64,000 bases of DNA from Noviherbaspirillum suwonense. Its GTDB lineage: Bacteria; Pseudomonadota; Gammaproteobacteria; Burkholderiales; Burkholderiaceae_D. The stretch covers positions 62,001 to 126,000 of the forward strand of contig NZ_FXUL01000020.1 in the NCBI RefSeq assembly GCF_900182955.1, written 5' to 3'. The translations under genes were made by a program, and so were the position numbers. This document shows, one piece after another, positions 21,642 through 31,259 of the stretch (the first letter of the stretch is position 1; every line of letters begins with the position of its first letter). Under the pieces are notes generated by a model. It was not told where the DNA came from and did no database searches. It saw nothing but the letters and a program-made list of their open reading frames with translations.

Positions 21642-23645
21642 TTGACAGCAGAACTCTCAACAGCAGGCAGCCATGGCGAGCATGACGCCGAGGTCGAACA
21701 ACTTTTCGGCCCGACCGGGCCGCTGGTGGGCGCCGTGCGCGGCTTCCGGCCGAGGATGGCGCAGACCGAGATGGCGAAAGCCATCGCCGACGCGATTCTC
21801 GGCCAGAAAACCCTGATTGCCGAGGCCGGCACCGGCACCGGCAAGACCTTCGCCTACCTGGTGCCGGCGGTGCTCTGGGGCGGCAAGACCATCATCTCCA
21901 CCGGCACCAAGAACCTGCAGGACCAGCTTTTCCTGCGCGACATTCCGACGGTGCGCAAGGCCCTCAACGCGCCGGTCTCGGTGGCGCTGCTGAAGGGCCG
22001 CGCCAATTACCTCTGTCATTTCCACCTCGAGCGCACGCTCCAGAACGGCCGTCTGACGACGCGCCAGGATGTCGGCAACCTCAGGGAAATCTCGCGCTTC
22101 ATCAAGACCACGTCCACCGGCGACAAGGCGGAACTGTCCAGCGTCCCGGAAAATGCGCTGGTATGGAACCTGGTCACGTCGACCCGCGACACCTGCATGG
22201 GCAGCGAGTGCCAGTATTACAACGACTGCTTCGTGATGAAGGCCCGCAAGGAAGCGCAGCAGGCCGACGTGGTGGTGGTCAACCATCACCTGTTCTTCGC
22301 CGACGTCGCACTGAAGGACACCGGCGTGGCCGAACTGCTGCCGTCGGCCAACACCATCATCTTCGACGAGGCGCACCAGTTGCCGGAAACCGCGACGCTG
22401 TTCTTCGGCGACACGGTGTCGACCTCGCAGGTGGTCGAGCTGTGCCGCGACACGCTGGCCGAAGGGCTGTCCCATGCGCGGGACGGCGCCGACTGGAGCC
22501 AGGTGACCGGCGCCACCGAACTGGCGGCCCGCGACCTACGGCTGACCTTTCCGCAGGAGCCGGTCAAGCTGGCCTCGCACCAGATTGCCGCATCCAGCCC
22601 GTTCTACCCGGCGCTGGAAGCGCTGCAGGACGCGCTGGCGGCGATGATCGAAGTGCTGGAAGACCAGGCGCAGCGGGCCGAGACGCTGGAGCAGTGCCGG
22701 GTGAGGGCTGTGGAACTGGCGGCCAGGCTGGGCGCCTGGAGCGCCAGCGGCGAAAAGACCGAAGCCGACCCCGACAAGGTGCTGTGGATCGAGGCCTATG
22801 CGTCATCGCTGCAGCTGCACCAGACGCCGCTGTCGATTGCGCCCATCTTCAGCAAGCAGCGCGAGGGCACGCCGCGCAGCTGGATCTTCGCGTCGGCGAC
22901 GCTGGCCGTGAAAAACGACTTCAACCATTACACCGCGCAGATGGGCATGGCCAACGAGCCGGCGCGCTCGTGGCCGAGCCCGTTCGACTATGCGAGCCAG
23001 GGACTGCTGTACGTGCCGGCCGACATGGCGCAGCCGAATGCGCCCGGCTACACCGACGCGGTGATCGACGCCGCGCTGCCGGTGATCGAGGCCGCCGGCG
23101 GCCGCGCCTTCCTGCTGTGCACGACGATACGCGCGGTCAACCGCGCCGCCGAGCGGCTGCGCGACGAGTTCGAGAAGCGGGGACTGCCGTTTCCGCTGAT
23201 GGTGCAGGGCGAGGCCGGGCGCACCGAGCTGCTGGACCGGTTCCGCGCGGCCGGCAATGCGGTGCTGATCGGCAGCCAGAGTTTCTGGGAAGGGGTGGAC
23301 GTGCGCGGCGAGGCGCTGTCGGTCGTCATCATCGACAAGCTGCCGTTTGCGCCGCCGGACGACCCGGTGCTGGCGGCGCGCATCGCCGCGCTGGAAAAGA
23401 AGGGGCTGAACGGCTTCGTCCATCACCAGCTGCCGTCGGCCATCATCAACCTGAAGCAGGGCGCCGGAAGGCTGATCCGCGACGAGACCGACCGCGGCGT
23501 GCTGATGATCTGCGACACGCGGCTGATCACCAAGCCGTATGGGGGCCGCATCTGGCAAAGCCTGCCGCCGTTTAAAAGGACCCGCGACCTCGCCGAGGTG
23601 CGGGCCTTCTTCGAGACGGAGCCGCTTATTTCTGCGGCTGGATGA
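21642..23645 (+). CDS. DinG/YoaA-family ATP-dependent DNA helicase
   Basis: 667 aa XPD-like superfamily 2 helicase. Motif I is AEAGTGTGKTFAYLVPA (about residues 60–76), motif II is IIFDEAHQLPE (DEAH), motif VI is around QGAGRLIRDETDRG. Four cysteines between motifs Ia and II (NYLCHF, RDTCMGSEC, YNDCF) match the Fe-S cluster of this family. Length and lack of an exonuclease domain fit YoaA/DinG of betaproteobacteria, involved in DNA repair. The only in-frame start before the conserved region is TTG at 21642, without a clear ribosome site, so the N terminus is uncertain. The 3' end overlaps the convergent oxidoreductase gene by 20 bp. Confidence 0.9.
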   Translation: MTAELSTAGSHGEHDAEVEQLFGPTGPLVGAVRGFRPRMAQTEMAKAIADAILGQKTLIAEAGTGTGKTFAYLVPAVLWGGKTIISTGTKNLQDQLFLRDIPTVRKALNAPVSVALLKGRANYLCHFHLERTLQNGRLTTRQDVGNLREISRFIKTTSTGDKAELSSVPENALVWNLVTSTRDTCMGSECQYYNDCFVMKARKEAQQADVVVVNHHLFFADVALKDTGVAELLPSANTIIFDEAHQLPETATLFFGDTVSTSQVVELCRDTLAEGLSHARDGADWSQVTGATELAARDLRLTFPQEPVKLASHQIAASSPFYPALEALQDALAAMIEVLEDQAQRAETLEQCRVRAVELAARLGAWSASGEKTEADPDKVLWIEAYASSLQLHQTPLSIAPIFSKQREGTPRSWIFASATLAVKNDFNHYTAQMGMANEPARSWPSPFDYASQGLLYVPADMAQPNAPGYTDAVIDAALPVIEAAGGRAFLLCTTIRAVNRAAERLRDEFEKRGLPFPLMVQGEAGRTELLDRFRAAGNAVLIGSQSFWEGVDVRGEALSVVIIDKLPFAPPDDPVLAARIAALEKKGLNGFVHHQLPSAIINLKQGAGRLIRDETDRGVLMICDTRLITKPYGGRIWQSLPPFKRTRDLAEVRAFFETEPLISAAG

Positions 23646-24606
23646 CGACCTTGCCGGTGACCTTGCGCGCCGCCATGTCGTTCAGCGCGCTCGGGGTGTC
23701 GGCCAGCGCGTAGCGGCCCGAGATATGCGGCCGGATCTTGCCTTCGGCCAGCCAGCCCATCAGTTCGCGCATGCCGGCCTGGTTGGCCTTCGGCTCGCGC
23801 CGCACGTATTCGCCCCAGAACACGCCGACCAGCGACGCGCCCTTGAGCAGCGTCAGGTTCAGCGGCAGCTTGGGGATCTCGCCGTTGGCGAAGCCGACCA
23901 CGAGGTAGCGGCCGCGCCAGCCGATCGAACGGAATGCCGGTTCGGCATAGATGCCGCCGACTGGATCGTAGATCACGTCCGGGCCCTTGCCGTCGGTCGC
24001 CGCCTTGATCGCTTCCCGCAGGTCCTGGGTGCTGTAGTTGATGGTGGCGTCCGCGCCATGCTGCCTGCAGACTTCCAGCTTTTCGTCCGACGACGCCGCC
24101 GCGATCACGCGTGCGCCCAGCGCCTTGCCGATCTCGATGGCGGCCAGGCCGACGCCGCCCGCCGCGCCCAGCACCAGCATGGTTTCGCCGGCCTTGAGCT
24201 GCGCCCGGTCGACCACCGCATGGTGCGAGGTGCCGTAGGTCAGCGTGATGGCTGCCGCGGTGTCGAAGTCCATCCCGGGCGGCATCGGCATCACTGACTG
24301 CACCGGCACGGCGATCTGCTGCGCAAACGCGCCCTGGCCGACGAAGGCGATCACGCGGTCGCCCGCCTTGTACTGGGTGACGCCTTCGCCGACCGCCATC
24401 ACGGTGCCGGCCAGCTCGCCGCCGGGGGTGAACGGCAGTTCGGGCTTGAACTGGTACTTGTTCTGGATGATCAGCACGTCGGGGAAGTTGACCCCGGCCG
24501 CTTCGACCTTGATCGCCACCTTGCCGGCTTCGGGAACAACGTCAGGCAAGTCCCGCACTACCAATGTGTCGGGCAGGCCCCATGCTTCACAGACGATTGC
24601 TTTCAT
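23626..24606 (-). CDS. NADPH:quinone oxidoreductase family protein (MDR superfamily)
   Basis: 326 aa zinc-independent medium-chain dehydrogenase/reductase. The N-terminal GroES-like part has EAAGVNFPDVLIIQ and PFTPGGELAGTV; the cofactor domain has LGAAGGVGLAAIEIGKALGA at about residues 143–162. These fit the quinone oxidoreductase/QorA-like group; acryloyl-CoA reductase-like members look similar, so the substrate is uncertain. The start at 24606 has a strong GAGGAG site. It is divergent from surE and its 3' end overlaps the helicase gene. Confidence 0.88.
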   Translation of the reverse strand: MKAIVCEAWGLPDTLVVRDLPDVVPEAGKVAIKVEAAGVNFPDVLIIQNKYQFKPELPFTPGGELAGTVMAVGEGVTQYKAGDRVIAFVGQGAFAQQIAVPVQSVMPMPPGMDFDTAAAITLTYGTSHHAVVDRAQLKAGETMLVLGAAGGVGLAAIEIGKALGARVIAAASSDEKLEVCRQHGADATINYSTQDLREAIKAATDGKGPDVIYDPVGGIYAEPAFRSIGWRGRYLVVGFANGEIPKLPLNLTLLKGASLVGVFWGEYVRREPKANQAGMRELMGWLAEGKIRPHISGRYALADTPSALNDMAARKVTGKVVIQPQK

Positions 24607-24709
24607 TATGTCTCCTCAAAATAGAACGGTCGTTTGGTTTTGGGATTATGCCGTAAAAATGGCGGTCCGATAGCGAATTCACCATGAGGGCATCGGGTAG
24701 AATCAGCCT

Positions 24710-25447
24710 ATGAAAATTCTTGTGAGTAACGATGACGGCTACCTGGCCCCCGGCATCGCGGCGCTGGCCGAGGCAATGGCGGGGATTGCGGACATCACCG
24801 TGGTGGCGCCGGACAGCAACCGTTCGGGGTCGTCCAATTCGCTGACGCTGGACCGGCCGCTGCGGGTGTACAGGGCGCAGAACGGCTTCTATTCGGTCAA
24901 TGGCACGCCGTCCGACTGCGTGCATATCGCGCTGACCGGCATCCTCGACGAGCGCCCGGACCTGGTCGTGTCGGGCATCAACCAGGGCCAGAACATGGGC
25001 GACGACACGCTGTATTCCGGCACGGTCGCCGCCGCCACCGAGGGGTTTTTGTTCGGCATCCCCGCCATCGCGTTTTCCCAGGTCGACCACGGCTGGAAGC
25101 ACCTCGACGCCGCCGCCCGGGTGGCCCGCGACATCGTGCTGCGCCGTTTCGACGAGCTGCAGAAGCCCTGGCTGCTCAGCGTCAATATCCCCAACCTGCC
25201 GTACGAGAGCCTCGGCCGCACCGTCCCGACGCGGCTGGGCAAGCGGCACCAGTCCGAGCCGGTGATCCGCGCGACCGACCCGCAGGGCAACGAAATTTTC
25301 TGGATCGGGCCGCCCGGCGCGGCCAAGGACAATAGCGAAGGCACCGACTTCCACGCGACCGCCGCCGGCTGCGTGTCGGTCACGCCGCTGCGCATCGACC
25401 TGACGCATAACGACCAGCTGGCTGCATTGCGGCGCGCGCTGCCATGA
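24710..25447 (+). CDS. surE: 5'/3'-nucleotidase SurE
   Basis: 245 aa stationary-phase survival protein, a metal-dependent nucleotidase. The metal site [11 protein letters not shown] is at residues 7–17, with Asn in [12 protein letters not shown] and the SGTVAAA segment following. It starts the conserved surE–pcm–nlpD–rpoS group. No ribosome site is visible: TAGAAT at 24698–24703 ends 6 bases before the ATG, which would suit a leaderless transcript, but no good -35 supports it. The 3' end overlaps pcm (ATGA). Confidence 0.95.
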   Translation: MKILVSNDDGYLAPGIAALAEAMAGIADITVVAPDSNRSGSSNSLTLDRPLRVYRAQNGFYSVNGTPSDCVHIALTGILDERPDLVVSGINQGQNMGDDTLYSGTVAAATEGFLFGIPAIAFSQVDHGWKHLDAAARVARDIVLRRFDELQKPWLLSVNIPNLPYESLGRTVPTRLGKRHQSEPVIRATDPQGNEIFWIGPPGAAKDNSEGTDFHATAAGCVSVTPLRIDLTHNDQLAALRRALP

Positions 25448-26244
25448 GCGAGGGCAAGCGCTTCCCGCTGTCGCTCGACTCGCTCGGAAAACAGTCCAAG
25501 TCCGCCCAGGTCGCCACGCCGCAGACCGCGACCCGCAATGTCGCGCTGGGCACAGAACAGCGCGCGCGGCCGGCGTCGGACCAGGCGCGTCCGATGTCCA
25601 TGGTGTCCGACGCGGTGCGCCAGGCCATGGTCGGACGCGTCGCCCGGCAGGGCGTGCGCGACGAAAAGGTGCTGGCGGCGATGCTGGCCGTGCCGCGCCA
25701 CCTGTTCCTCGAACCGGGGCTGGCCAGCCAGGCCTATATCGACGCGTCGCTGCCCATCGGCCACCACCAGACCATCTCCCAGCCCTATATCGTTGCCCGG
25801 ATGATCGAGGTCATGCGGGCCAACCGCAACGGCGGGCTGCTGAACCGCGTGCTGGAAATCGGCACCGGCTGCGGCTACCAGGCGGCGGTGCTGTCGCGGG
25901 TGGCGACCGAGGTCTATTCGGTCGAGCGCATCAAGGCGCTGCATGAGTTGGCAAGGGCCAATCTGCGGCCGATGCGGATACCCAATATCCGCTTGCATTA
26001 TGGAGATGGTATGCTTGGCTTCCCGCGCGTGGCGCCATTCGATGGCATCATACTGGCCGCCGCGGGCATGGAAGTTCCGCAAACGCTGCTTGAACAGCTG
26101 ACAATCGGCGGCCGCCTGGTCGCCCCGGTCGGCGCGCGTCATCAGGTGCTGCAACTGATCGAGCGCGTCGGCAATGACGAATGGAAGACGGCGACGCTGG
26201 AAGATTGCCACTTTGTGCCGCTGCGTCCTGGCACCGCCGGCTGA
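25444..26244 (+). CDS. pcm: Protein-L-isoaspartate O-methyltransferase
   Basis: 266 aa. The catalytic domain starts at about residue 55 ([22 protein letters not shown]) with PRHLFLEP, the substrate-binding [15 protein letters not shown], and the SAM motif [16 protein letters not shown] at about residues 137–152. It transfers a methyl group to isoaspartyl residues for repair of aged proteins. The 50-residue N-terminal extension is low-complexity. The ATG overlaps the surE stop, the usual coupling in this operon. Confidence 0.94.
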   Translation: MSEGKRFPLSLDSLGKQSKSAQVATPQTATRNVALGTEQRARPASDQARPMSMVSDAVRQAMVGRVARQGVRDEKVLAAMLAVPRHLFLEPGLASQAYIDASLPIGHHQTISQPYIVARMIEVMRANRNGGLLNRVLEIGTGCGYQAAVLSRVATEVYSVERIKALHELARANLRPMRIPNIRLHYGDGMLGFPRVAPFDGIILAAAGMEVPQTLLEQLTIGGRLVAPVGARHQVLQLIERVGNDEWKTATLEDCHFVPLRPGTAG

Positions 26245-26272
26245 CCTGCATACCCGAAGAAAAATAGTGAAT

Positions 26273-27286
26273 ATGGTAAGAATGAAGAAGATACGTCTGG
26301 CCTTGATGATCGTAATGGCGGCAAGCCTTGCCGCCTGCAACACCACGCGCACCGTGGCGCCGGTCGTGGAGCGCGCGTCGACCCCGCGCTCCGTCGCGGC
26401 ATCCAAGCCGCGCCCGGCCGAAGCGCCGGCACCGTCCGGCCCCGGCTATTACACCGTGAAGAAAGGCGACACCCTGAACCGCATCGCGCAGGAGTTCAAC
26501 CAGAACTTCCGCGACATCGTCATCTGGAACAACCTGACCAGCCCGAACGACATCAAGGTCGACCAGGTGCTGCGGGTCGCGCCGCCCGACGCGGCCGGCG
26601 CTCCGGCGCCGGGCGCCGCCCAGACCGGCAGCGTCGCCGCGTCGTCCGGCGTCGAGGTGCGGCCGCTGGGCGCGCCATCCGCTTCCCCGACGCCGCCGGC
26701 TGCCGGCACACCCGCCGCGGCGGGCGCCAACAAGACCTGGCCGCACGGCGAGAAGCGGCCGTATTCGGAAAGCGCGCTGGCCGAACTGCAAAAACCGGAC
26801 AATGCGCCGCCGGCGCCGGCGGCGCCGCCCACCCGCACCGGCGAAAAGGCCATCGACAAGCCTGCAGACAAACCGGGCGACAAGCCTGGCGACAAGCCGG
26901 CCGACATCTCCCGCGCGGCCGAGGACGGCCTGGCGTGGATGTGGCCGGCCGAGGGCCGCGTGATCGGCACCTTCGACGGCGGCCGCAAGGGCATCGACAT
27001 CGCCGGCAAGATGGGGCAGCCGGTGCTGGCCGCCGGCGCGGGCACCGTGCTGTACGCCAGCAGCGTGCGCGGCTACGGCAACCTGGTGATCGTCAAGCAC
27101 AGCAGCAACCTGCTCTCGGCCTACGCGCACAACAGGACCATCCTGGTGAAGGAAGGCCAGGCCGTGACCAAGGGGCAGCGTATCGCCGAAATGGGCAATT
27201 CCGACACCGACGCAGTCAAGCTGCACTTTGAGATAAGGCAGCAGGGCAAGCCGGTGGATCCGTCAAAGTTCCTACCTCCCAGATAA
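26273..27286 (+). CDS. nlpD: Murein hydrolase activator NlpD (lipoprotein, LysM + LytM)
   Basis: 337 aa from ATG 26273. Lipobox LAAC follows the hydrophobic stretch LALMIVMAASLAAC. A LysM peptidoglycan-binding domain (YTVKKGDTLNRIAQEF…NDIKVDQVLRV) is followed by a Pro/Ala linker containing KPADKPGDKPGDKPGDKP repeats, then a C-terminal LytM/M23 domain. The catalytic residues are degenerate: GGRKGIDIAG replaces the HxxxD zinc site, as in E. coli NlpD, which activates the amidase AmiC rather than cutting murein itself. GTG 26267 is an alternative start better spaced from GAAGA. In related bacteria the main rpoS promoter lies inside nlpD. Confidence 0.93.
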   Translation: MVRMKKIRLALMIVMAASLAACNTTRTVAPVVERASTPRSVAASKPRPAEAPAPSGPGYYTVKKGDTLNRIAQEFNQNFRDIVIWNNLTSPNDIKVDQVLRVAPPDAAGAPAPGAAQTGSVAASSGVEVRPLGAPSASPTPPAAGTPAAAGANKTWPHGEKRPYSESALAELQKPDNAPPAPAAPPTRTGEKAIDKPADKPGDKPGDKPADISRAAEDGLAWMWPAEGRVIGTFDGGRKGIDIAGKMGQPVLAAGAGTVLYASSVRGYGNLVIVKHSSNLLSAYAHNRTILVKEGQAVTKGQRIAEMGNSDTDAVKLHFEIRQQGKPVDPSKFLPPR

Positions 27287-27292
27287 AATGCG

Positions 27293-28297
27293 ATGAAAAC
27301 CGACCGCCGCGATTCGCCTGAAGATGACGATCTTCCGGAATCACCCCCGGAGGTCGGGCTTGACGATGACGAGGACGCGGCGGAACAGGGTGGCGCCGGC
27401 CATCCGGCCGCGGCCGCGGCCGCGCCGGTCGACGAACTGCGCACGGTGCTGGCGGCCGAGCTGTCGACCGACGCAACCCAGCATTACCTGAACCGGATCG
27501 GCATGCACCCGCTGCTGTCGGCCGACGAGGAACTGCGCTTCGCGACGTTGGCCAAGAGCGGCGAGTTCGCGGCGCGGCAGAAGATGATCGAGCACAACCT
27601 GCGCCTGGTCGTGTCGATCGCCAAGCACTACATCAACCGCGGCGTGGTGCTGCTGGACCTGATCGAGGAGGGCAACCTGGGCCTGATGCGGGCCATCGAC
27701 AAGTTCGAGCCCGAACGCGGCTTCCGCTTTTCGACCTACGCAACCTGGTGGATCAGGCAGAGCATCGAACGCGCGATCATGAACCAGGGCCGCACCGTCC
27801 GGCTTCCGGTGCACGTGGTGCGCGAGCTGAACCAGGTGCTGCGCGCCAAGTACCACCTGGAGGCCCAGCATCATGACGGCAAGGACGCGACCTGCGAGGA
27901 CATCGCGCACCTGCTGGACCGTCCGGTGGACGACGTGCAGGACATCCTTGCGCTGTCCGAGCATGCGGCCTCGCTCGACGCGCCGCTGGACAACGACCCG
28001 CAGGCCAGCCTGCTCGACATGTTGCCCGGCAATACCGACGACGGGCCCGACTCGCAGGCCGAGCATCATGAAATCATGGCGCTGGTGCGCGACTGGCTCG
28101 GGCACATGCCGGAAAAGCAGCGCATCGTCGTGATGCGGCGTTTCGGCCTGGATCACGAGGACCCGGCGACGCTGGAGGAACTGGCGGTCCAGATGGGCGT
28201 GACCCGCGAGCGGGTGCGCCAGATCCAGCAGGAAGCGCTGGTCAAGCTCAAGCGCGCGCTGGCGGCGCGCGGCGTCGGCAGGGACGCCTTGCTCTGA
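27293..28297 (+). CDS. rpoS: RNA polymerase sigma factor RpoS
   Basis: 334 aa group 2 sigma factor, close to the E. coli length of 330. An acidic N-terminal tail ([19 protein letters not shown]) and Ala-rich stretch precede region 1.2 ([21 protein letters not shown]), region 2 ([50 protein letters not shown]) and region 4 with the helix-turn-helix ([20 protein letters not shown]). It directs stationary-phase and general-stress transcription. It starts 6 bases after nlpD with no clear ribosome site, suggesting coupling or regulated translation. Confidence 0.97.
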   Translation: MKTDRRDSPEDDDLPESPPEVGLDDDEDAAEQGGAGHPAAAAAAPVDELRTVLAAELSTDATQHYLNRIGMHPLLSADEELRFATLAKSGEFAARQKMIEHNLRLVVSIAKHYINRGVVLLDLIEEGNLGLMRAIDKFEPERGFRFSTYATWWIRQSIERAIMNQGRTVRLPVHVVRELNQVLRAKYHLEAQHHDGKDATCEDIAHLLDRPVDDVQDILALSEHAASLDAPLDNDPQASLLDMLPGNTDDGPDSQAEHHEIMALVRDWLGHMPEKQRIVVMRRFGLDHEDPATLEELAVQMGVTRERVRQIQQEALVKLKRALAARGVGRDALL

Positions 28298-28451
28298 CGC
28301 CCGCTTTCGCAGGCCGCGGCACCGCCGGCTGTTCCTGTCCGATCCGTGCCTGTCGGGTCGGCCCTTGGCCGCAGCGCCGATTGCCGCCATAATCTCACCC
28401 TTCGCGCGGCTGCCGGTCAGGCGGCCGCGCCCTGTCCATCTCTTCCCGCTC

Positions 28452-29813
28452 ATGTCCCAGACACGTATAGAAATCGAATCCCTAGACATGGAAGCCCGGG
28501 GCGTCGGCCACCTGCAGAACGAGGATGGCAGCACCGGCAAGGTCGTGTTCGTCGAGGGCGCGCTGCCCGGCGAACTGGTCAGCTTTCATTCTTTCCGCCG
28601 CAAATCCAAGTGGGAGGCCGCGCACCTGATCGAAGTGCATCGCGAGAGCGCGCTGCGCGTGCGACCGAAATGCGTCTACTTCGGCACCTGCGGCGGCTGC
28701 GCGATGCAGCATATCGAGCCGTCCGCGCAGGTCGCGGCCAAGCAGCGCGTGCTCGAGGACAACCTGAAGCACATAGGCCGTCTGCGGCCGGAAGTGATGC
28801 TCAGGCCGATCCACGGCCCGACCTGGGGCTACCGGTACCGCGCCCGTTTCTCGGTGCGCAACGTGCCCAAGAAGGGCGGCGTGCTGGTCGGCTTCCATGA
28901 AAAGAAGTCGGGCTTCATCACCGACATGCGCTCCTGCGAAGTGGTGCCGGCGCATGTGTCGGCGATGCTGGTGCCGCTGCGCCGGCTGATCGCGTCGCTG
29001 TCCATCATGGAGAAGGTGCCGCAGCTGGAACTGGCGGTTGGCGACGGCCCGGACGGCCTGGTCACCGCGCTGGTGATGCGGCACATGGCGCCGCTCTCGG
29101 ACGCCGACGAAGCCAGCCTGCGCGAATTCGCCGACCTGCACCAGGTGCAGTGGTGGCTGCAGCCGGCAGGCCCGGACAGCGCGTGGCAGTTTTATCCGAC
29201 CGACAGCCGGCTGCTGTACCACCTGCCGGAATTCGGCATCGAGATGCCGTTCAAGCCGACCGACTTCACCCAGGTCAATCACCAGGTCAACCGCACGCTG
29301 GTTGCGCGTGCGATGGCGCTGCTCGACGTCCAGCCGGGCGACCGGGTGGCCGACCTGTTCTGCGGCCTCGGCAATTTCACGCTGCCGATCGCGACCAGGG
29401 CGCGGGAAGTGGTCGGCATCGAGGGCAGCGCGTCGCTGACCGCACGGGCGCTCGAGAATGCCCGCCACAACCACCTGGCCGGCAAGGTCAGCTTCAGCAC
29501 CCGCAACCTGTTCGAGGTGTCGGCGGAAGACCTGCTGGCCTTGGGCAAGTTCGACCGCATGCTGATCGACCCGCCGCGGGATGGCGCCGCGGCAGTCTGC
29601 GCGGCGATGGCCGCGCTGCACGGGAACGCGCCGGAAAGCCTGCCGTCGCGCATCGTCTACGTCTCCTGCAGCCCGTCGACGCTGGCGCGGGACGCCGGCA
29701 TCCTTGTCGGGCAGGCAGGCTATGCGCTGAAGAAGGCGGGGGTGATGAACATGTTCCCGCATACCGCGCACGTCGAATCGATTGCCGTGTTCGAGCGTGC
29801 GGCCAGCGCATGA
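28452..29813 (+). CDS. rlmD: 23S rRNA (uracil(1939)-C(5))-methyltransferase RlmD
   Basis: 453 aa SAM-dependent rRNA methyltransferase. An N-terminal TRAM domain (IESLDMEARGVGHL… LPGELVSF) is followed by [4Fe-4S] cysteines (CVYFGTCGGCAMQH) and the methyltransferase fold with VADLFCGLGNFTLPIA, MLIDPPRDGA and the catalytic Cys in YVSCSPSTLARD. HVESIAVF ends the protein. The start MSQTRIEIESL at 28452 is chosen because the TRAM domain begins there. The stop lies inside the A-tract of the terminator shared with the convergent gene. Confidence 0.94.
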   Translation: MSQTRIEIESLDMEARGVGHLQNEDGSTGKVVFVEGALPGELVSFHSFRRKSKWEAAHLIEVHRESALRVRPKCVYFGTCGGCAMQHIEPSAQVAAKQRVLEDNLKHIGRLRPEVMLRPIHGPTWGYRYRARFSVRNVPKKGGVLVGFHEKKSGFITDMRSCEVVPAHVSAMLVPLRRLIASLSIMEKVPQLELAVGDGPDGLVTALVMRHMAPLSDADEASLREFADLHQVQWWLQPAGPDSAWQFYPTDSRLLYHLPEFGIEMPFKPTDFTQVNHQVNRTLVARAMALLDVQPGDRVADLFCGLGNFTLPIATRAREVVGIEGSASLTARALENARHNHLAGKVSFSTRNLFEVSAEDLLALGKFDRMLIDPPRDGAAAVCAAMAALHGNAPESLPSRIVYVSCSPSTLARDAGILVGQAGYALKKAGVMNMFPHTAHVESIAVFERAASA

Positions 29814-29837
29814 AAAAAGGCCAGCTGGAAGCTGGCC
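29813..29837 (-). terminator. Intrinsic terminator of the Bax inhibitor-1 gene
   Basis: Read on the minus strand, GGCCAGCT, loop TCC, AGCTGGCC is followed by six T (29818–29813). The stem is 8 bp and perfect. It overlaps the last base of rlmD and lies about 50 bases past the minus-strand stop. Confidence 0.85.
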
Positions 29838-29885
29838 CTTGGTGAAACAGTAGCCGCGGCGCACTCGCCGCGGTTCAGAAAGCGC

Positions 29886-30578
29886 CTAGTCGCGGCTGCC
29901 GCCAAAGATGCCCAGCAGGGACAGCAGGTTGGCGAAAATGTTGTACAGGTCCAGGTAGATCGCCAGCGTGGCGGTGATGTAGTTGGTCTCGCCGCCGTTG
30001 ATGACCTGCTGCACGTCGTACAGGATGTAGGCCGAAAAGATGCCGATGGCAAGCACGGAGACCACCAGGTAGAGCGCCGGCAGGTGCAGGAAGATGTTCA
30101 GCACCGATGCCGCCAGGATCACCAGCACGCCGGCGAAAAGGAATTTGCCCATGCCGGAAAAGTCGCGCTTCGACACCGTGGCCACCGTCGCCATCACGCC
30201 GAAGATCGCAGCCGTGCCGCCGAAGGCGGTCATGACCAGCGTGCCGCCGTTGCTGTAGCCCAGCGTCACGCCGATCAGGCGGGACAGCATCAGGCCCATG
30301 AAGAAGGTGAAGGCGAGCAGCACGCCGACGCCGGCCGCCGAATGCTTGGTTTTCTCGATGGCGTAGAAAAAGCCGAAGGCAATCGCGAGGAATACGACGA
30401 AACCCATCATCGGGTTGCCGGCGAACAGGCTGAAGTTCATCCGCACGCCCAGCCATGCGCCGAGCACCGTCGGGATCATGGAAATGGCGAGCAGCCAATA
30501 GGTGTTGCGCAGCACGCGATGCCGGGTAACCGCGACTTCGCCTGCGCTGCCAAAAGCCGTTTGAAATCTGGTGTCCAT
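29886..30578 (-). CDS. Bax inhibitor-1/YccA family integral membrane protein
   Basis: 230 aa with seven hydrophobic helices after an N-terminal cytosolic segment. The family pattern is seen in VLRNTYWLLAISMIPTVLGA, FMGLMLSRLIG, and the C-terminal YNIFANLLSLLGIFGG, with the conserved Asp in YILYDVQQVING. Members such as YccA and YbhL modulate FtsH proteolysis or act as pH-gated calcium leak channels; the specific role is not known here. The start at 30578 follows GGAGAAA. It is divergent from ndk. Confidence 0.92.
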   Translation of the reverse strand: MDTRFQTAFGSAGEVAVTRHRVLRNTYWLLAISMIPTVLGAWLGVRMNFSLFAGNPMMGFVVFLAIAFGFFYAIEKTKHSAAGVGVLLAFTFFMGLMLSRLIGVTLGYSNGGTLVMTAFGGTAAIFGVMATVATVSKRDFSGMGKFLFAGVLVILAASVLNIFLHLPALYLVVSVLAIGIFSAYILYDVQQVINGGETNYITATLAIYLDLYNIFANLLSLLGIFGGSRD

Positions 30579-30702
30579 GCTGGTTTCTCCGCTAGTGGTG
30601 AAAATGGAAAGTGAGGGAAAGCATACCATGTGCCGCACCGGGTGCAAGATGCGTGTGTTGACCCGCTTCATAGGGCACTTCTTCTAGGGGCGGCGGCATT
30701 CG

Positions 30703-30711
30703 TGTTAAAAT
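30703..30711 (+). promoter_or_regulatory. Extended -10 promoter element upstream of ndk
   Basis: TGTTAAAAT (TGn plus TAAAAT at 30706–30711) lies 63 bases ahead of the ndk start codon; transcription would begin near 30718. No good -35 is present. Confidence 0.45.
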
Positions 30712-30774
30712 CACCGGCTAACTGCATTCCACCTCTTCACCTTTAACCCTTTCTTTTCATTGGAGTTTTTAAAT

Positions 30775-31200
30775 ATGGCAATCGAACGCACCCTGTCGAT
30801 CATCAAACCGGACGCAGTCGCAAAAAACGTGATTGGTCAGATTTACACGCGTTTTGAGAACGCTGGCCTGAAAGTCGTCGCTGCCCGCATGATCCACCTG
30901 TCGCGTGCCGACGCCGAGGGTTTCTATGCAGTGCACCGCGAGCGTCCTTTCTTCAAGGACCTGGTCGACTTCATGATCTCGGGCCCGGTGATGGTGCAGG
31001 CGCTGGAAGGCGAAGGCGCGATTGCGAAGAACCGCGACCTGATGGGCGCAACCGATCCGAAGAAGGCAGACAAGGGCACGATCCGCGCCGATTTCGCCGA
31101 CTCGATCGACGCCAACGCAGTCCACGGCTCCGATGCCGCCGAGACCGCCCAGGCTGAAATCGCCTACTTCTTCCCCACCCTGAACGTCTACTCCCGTTAA
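30775..31200 (+). CDS. ndk: Nucleoside diphosphate kinase
   Basis: 141 aa, the standard bacterial length. It transfers the gamma phosphate between nucleoside triphosphates through a phospho-His in NAVHGSDA (about residue 117). [13 protein letters not shown] at the N terminus and the [11 protein letters not shown] segment are typical. The start at 30775 follows GGAG. In many betaproteobacteria ndk leads directly into rlmN, pilW and rodZ, as here. Confidence 0.97.
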   Translation: MAIERTLSIIKPDAVAKNVIGQIYTRFENAGLKVVAARMIHLSRADAEGFYAVHRERPFFKDLVDFMISGPVMVQALEGEGAIAKNRDLMGATDPKKADKGTIRADFADSIDANAVHGSDAAETAQAEIAYFFPTLNVYSR

Positions 31201-31259
31201 TTCGTTCAACCCGCGGCGCTGCTCTTCCGGCGCGCCGCGCTTCCTCCGGAATCCACCCG

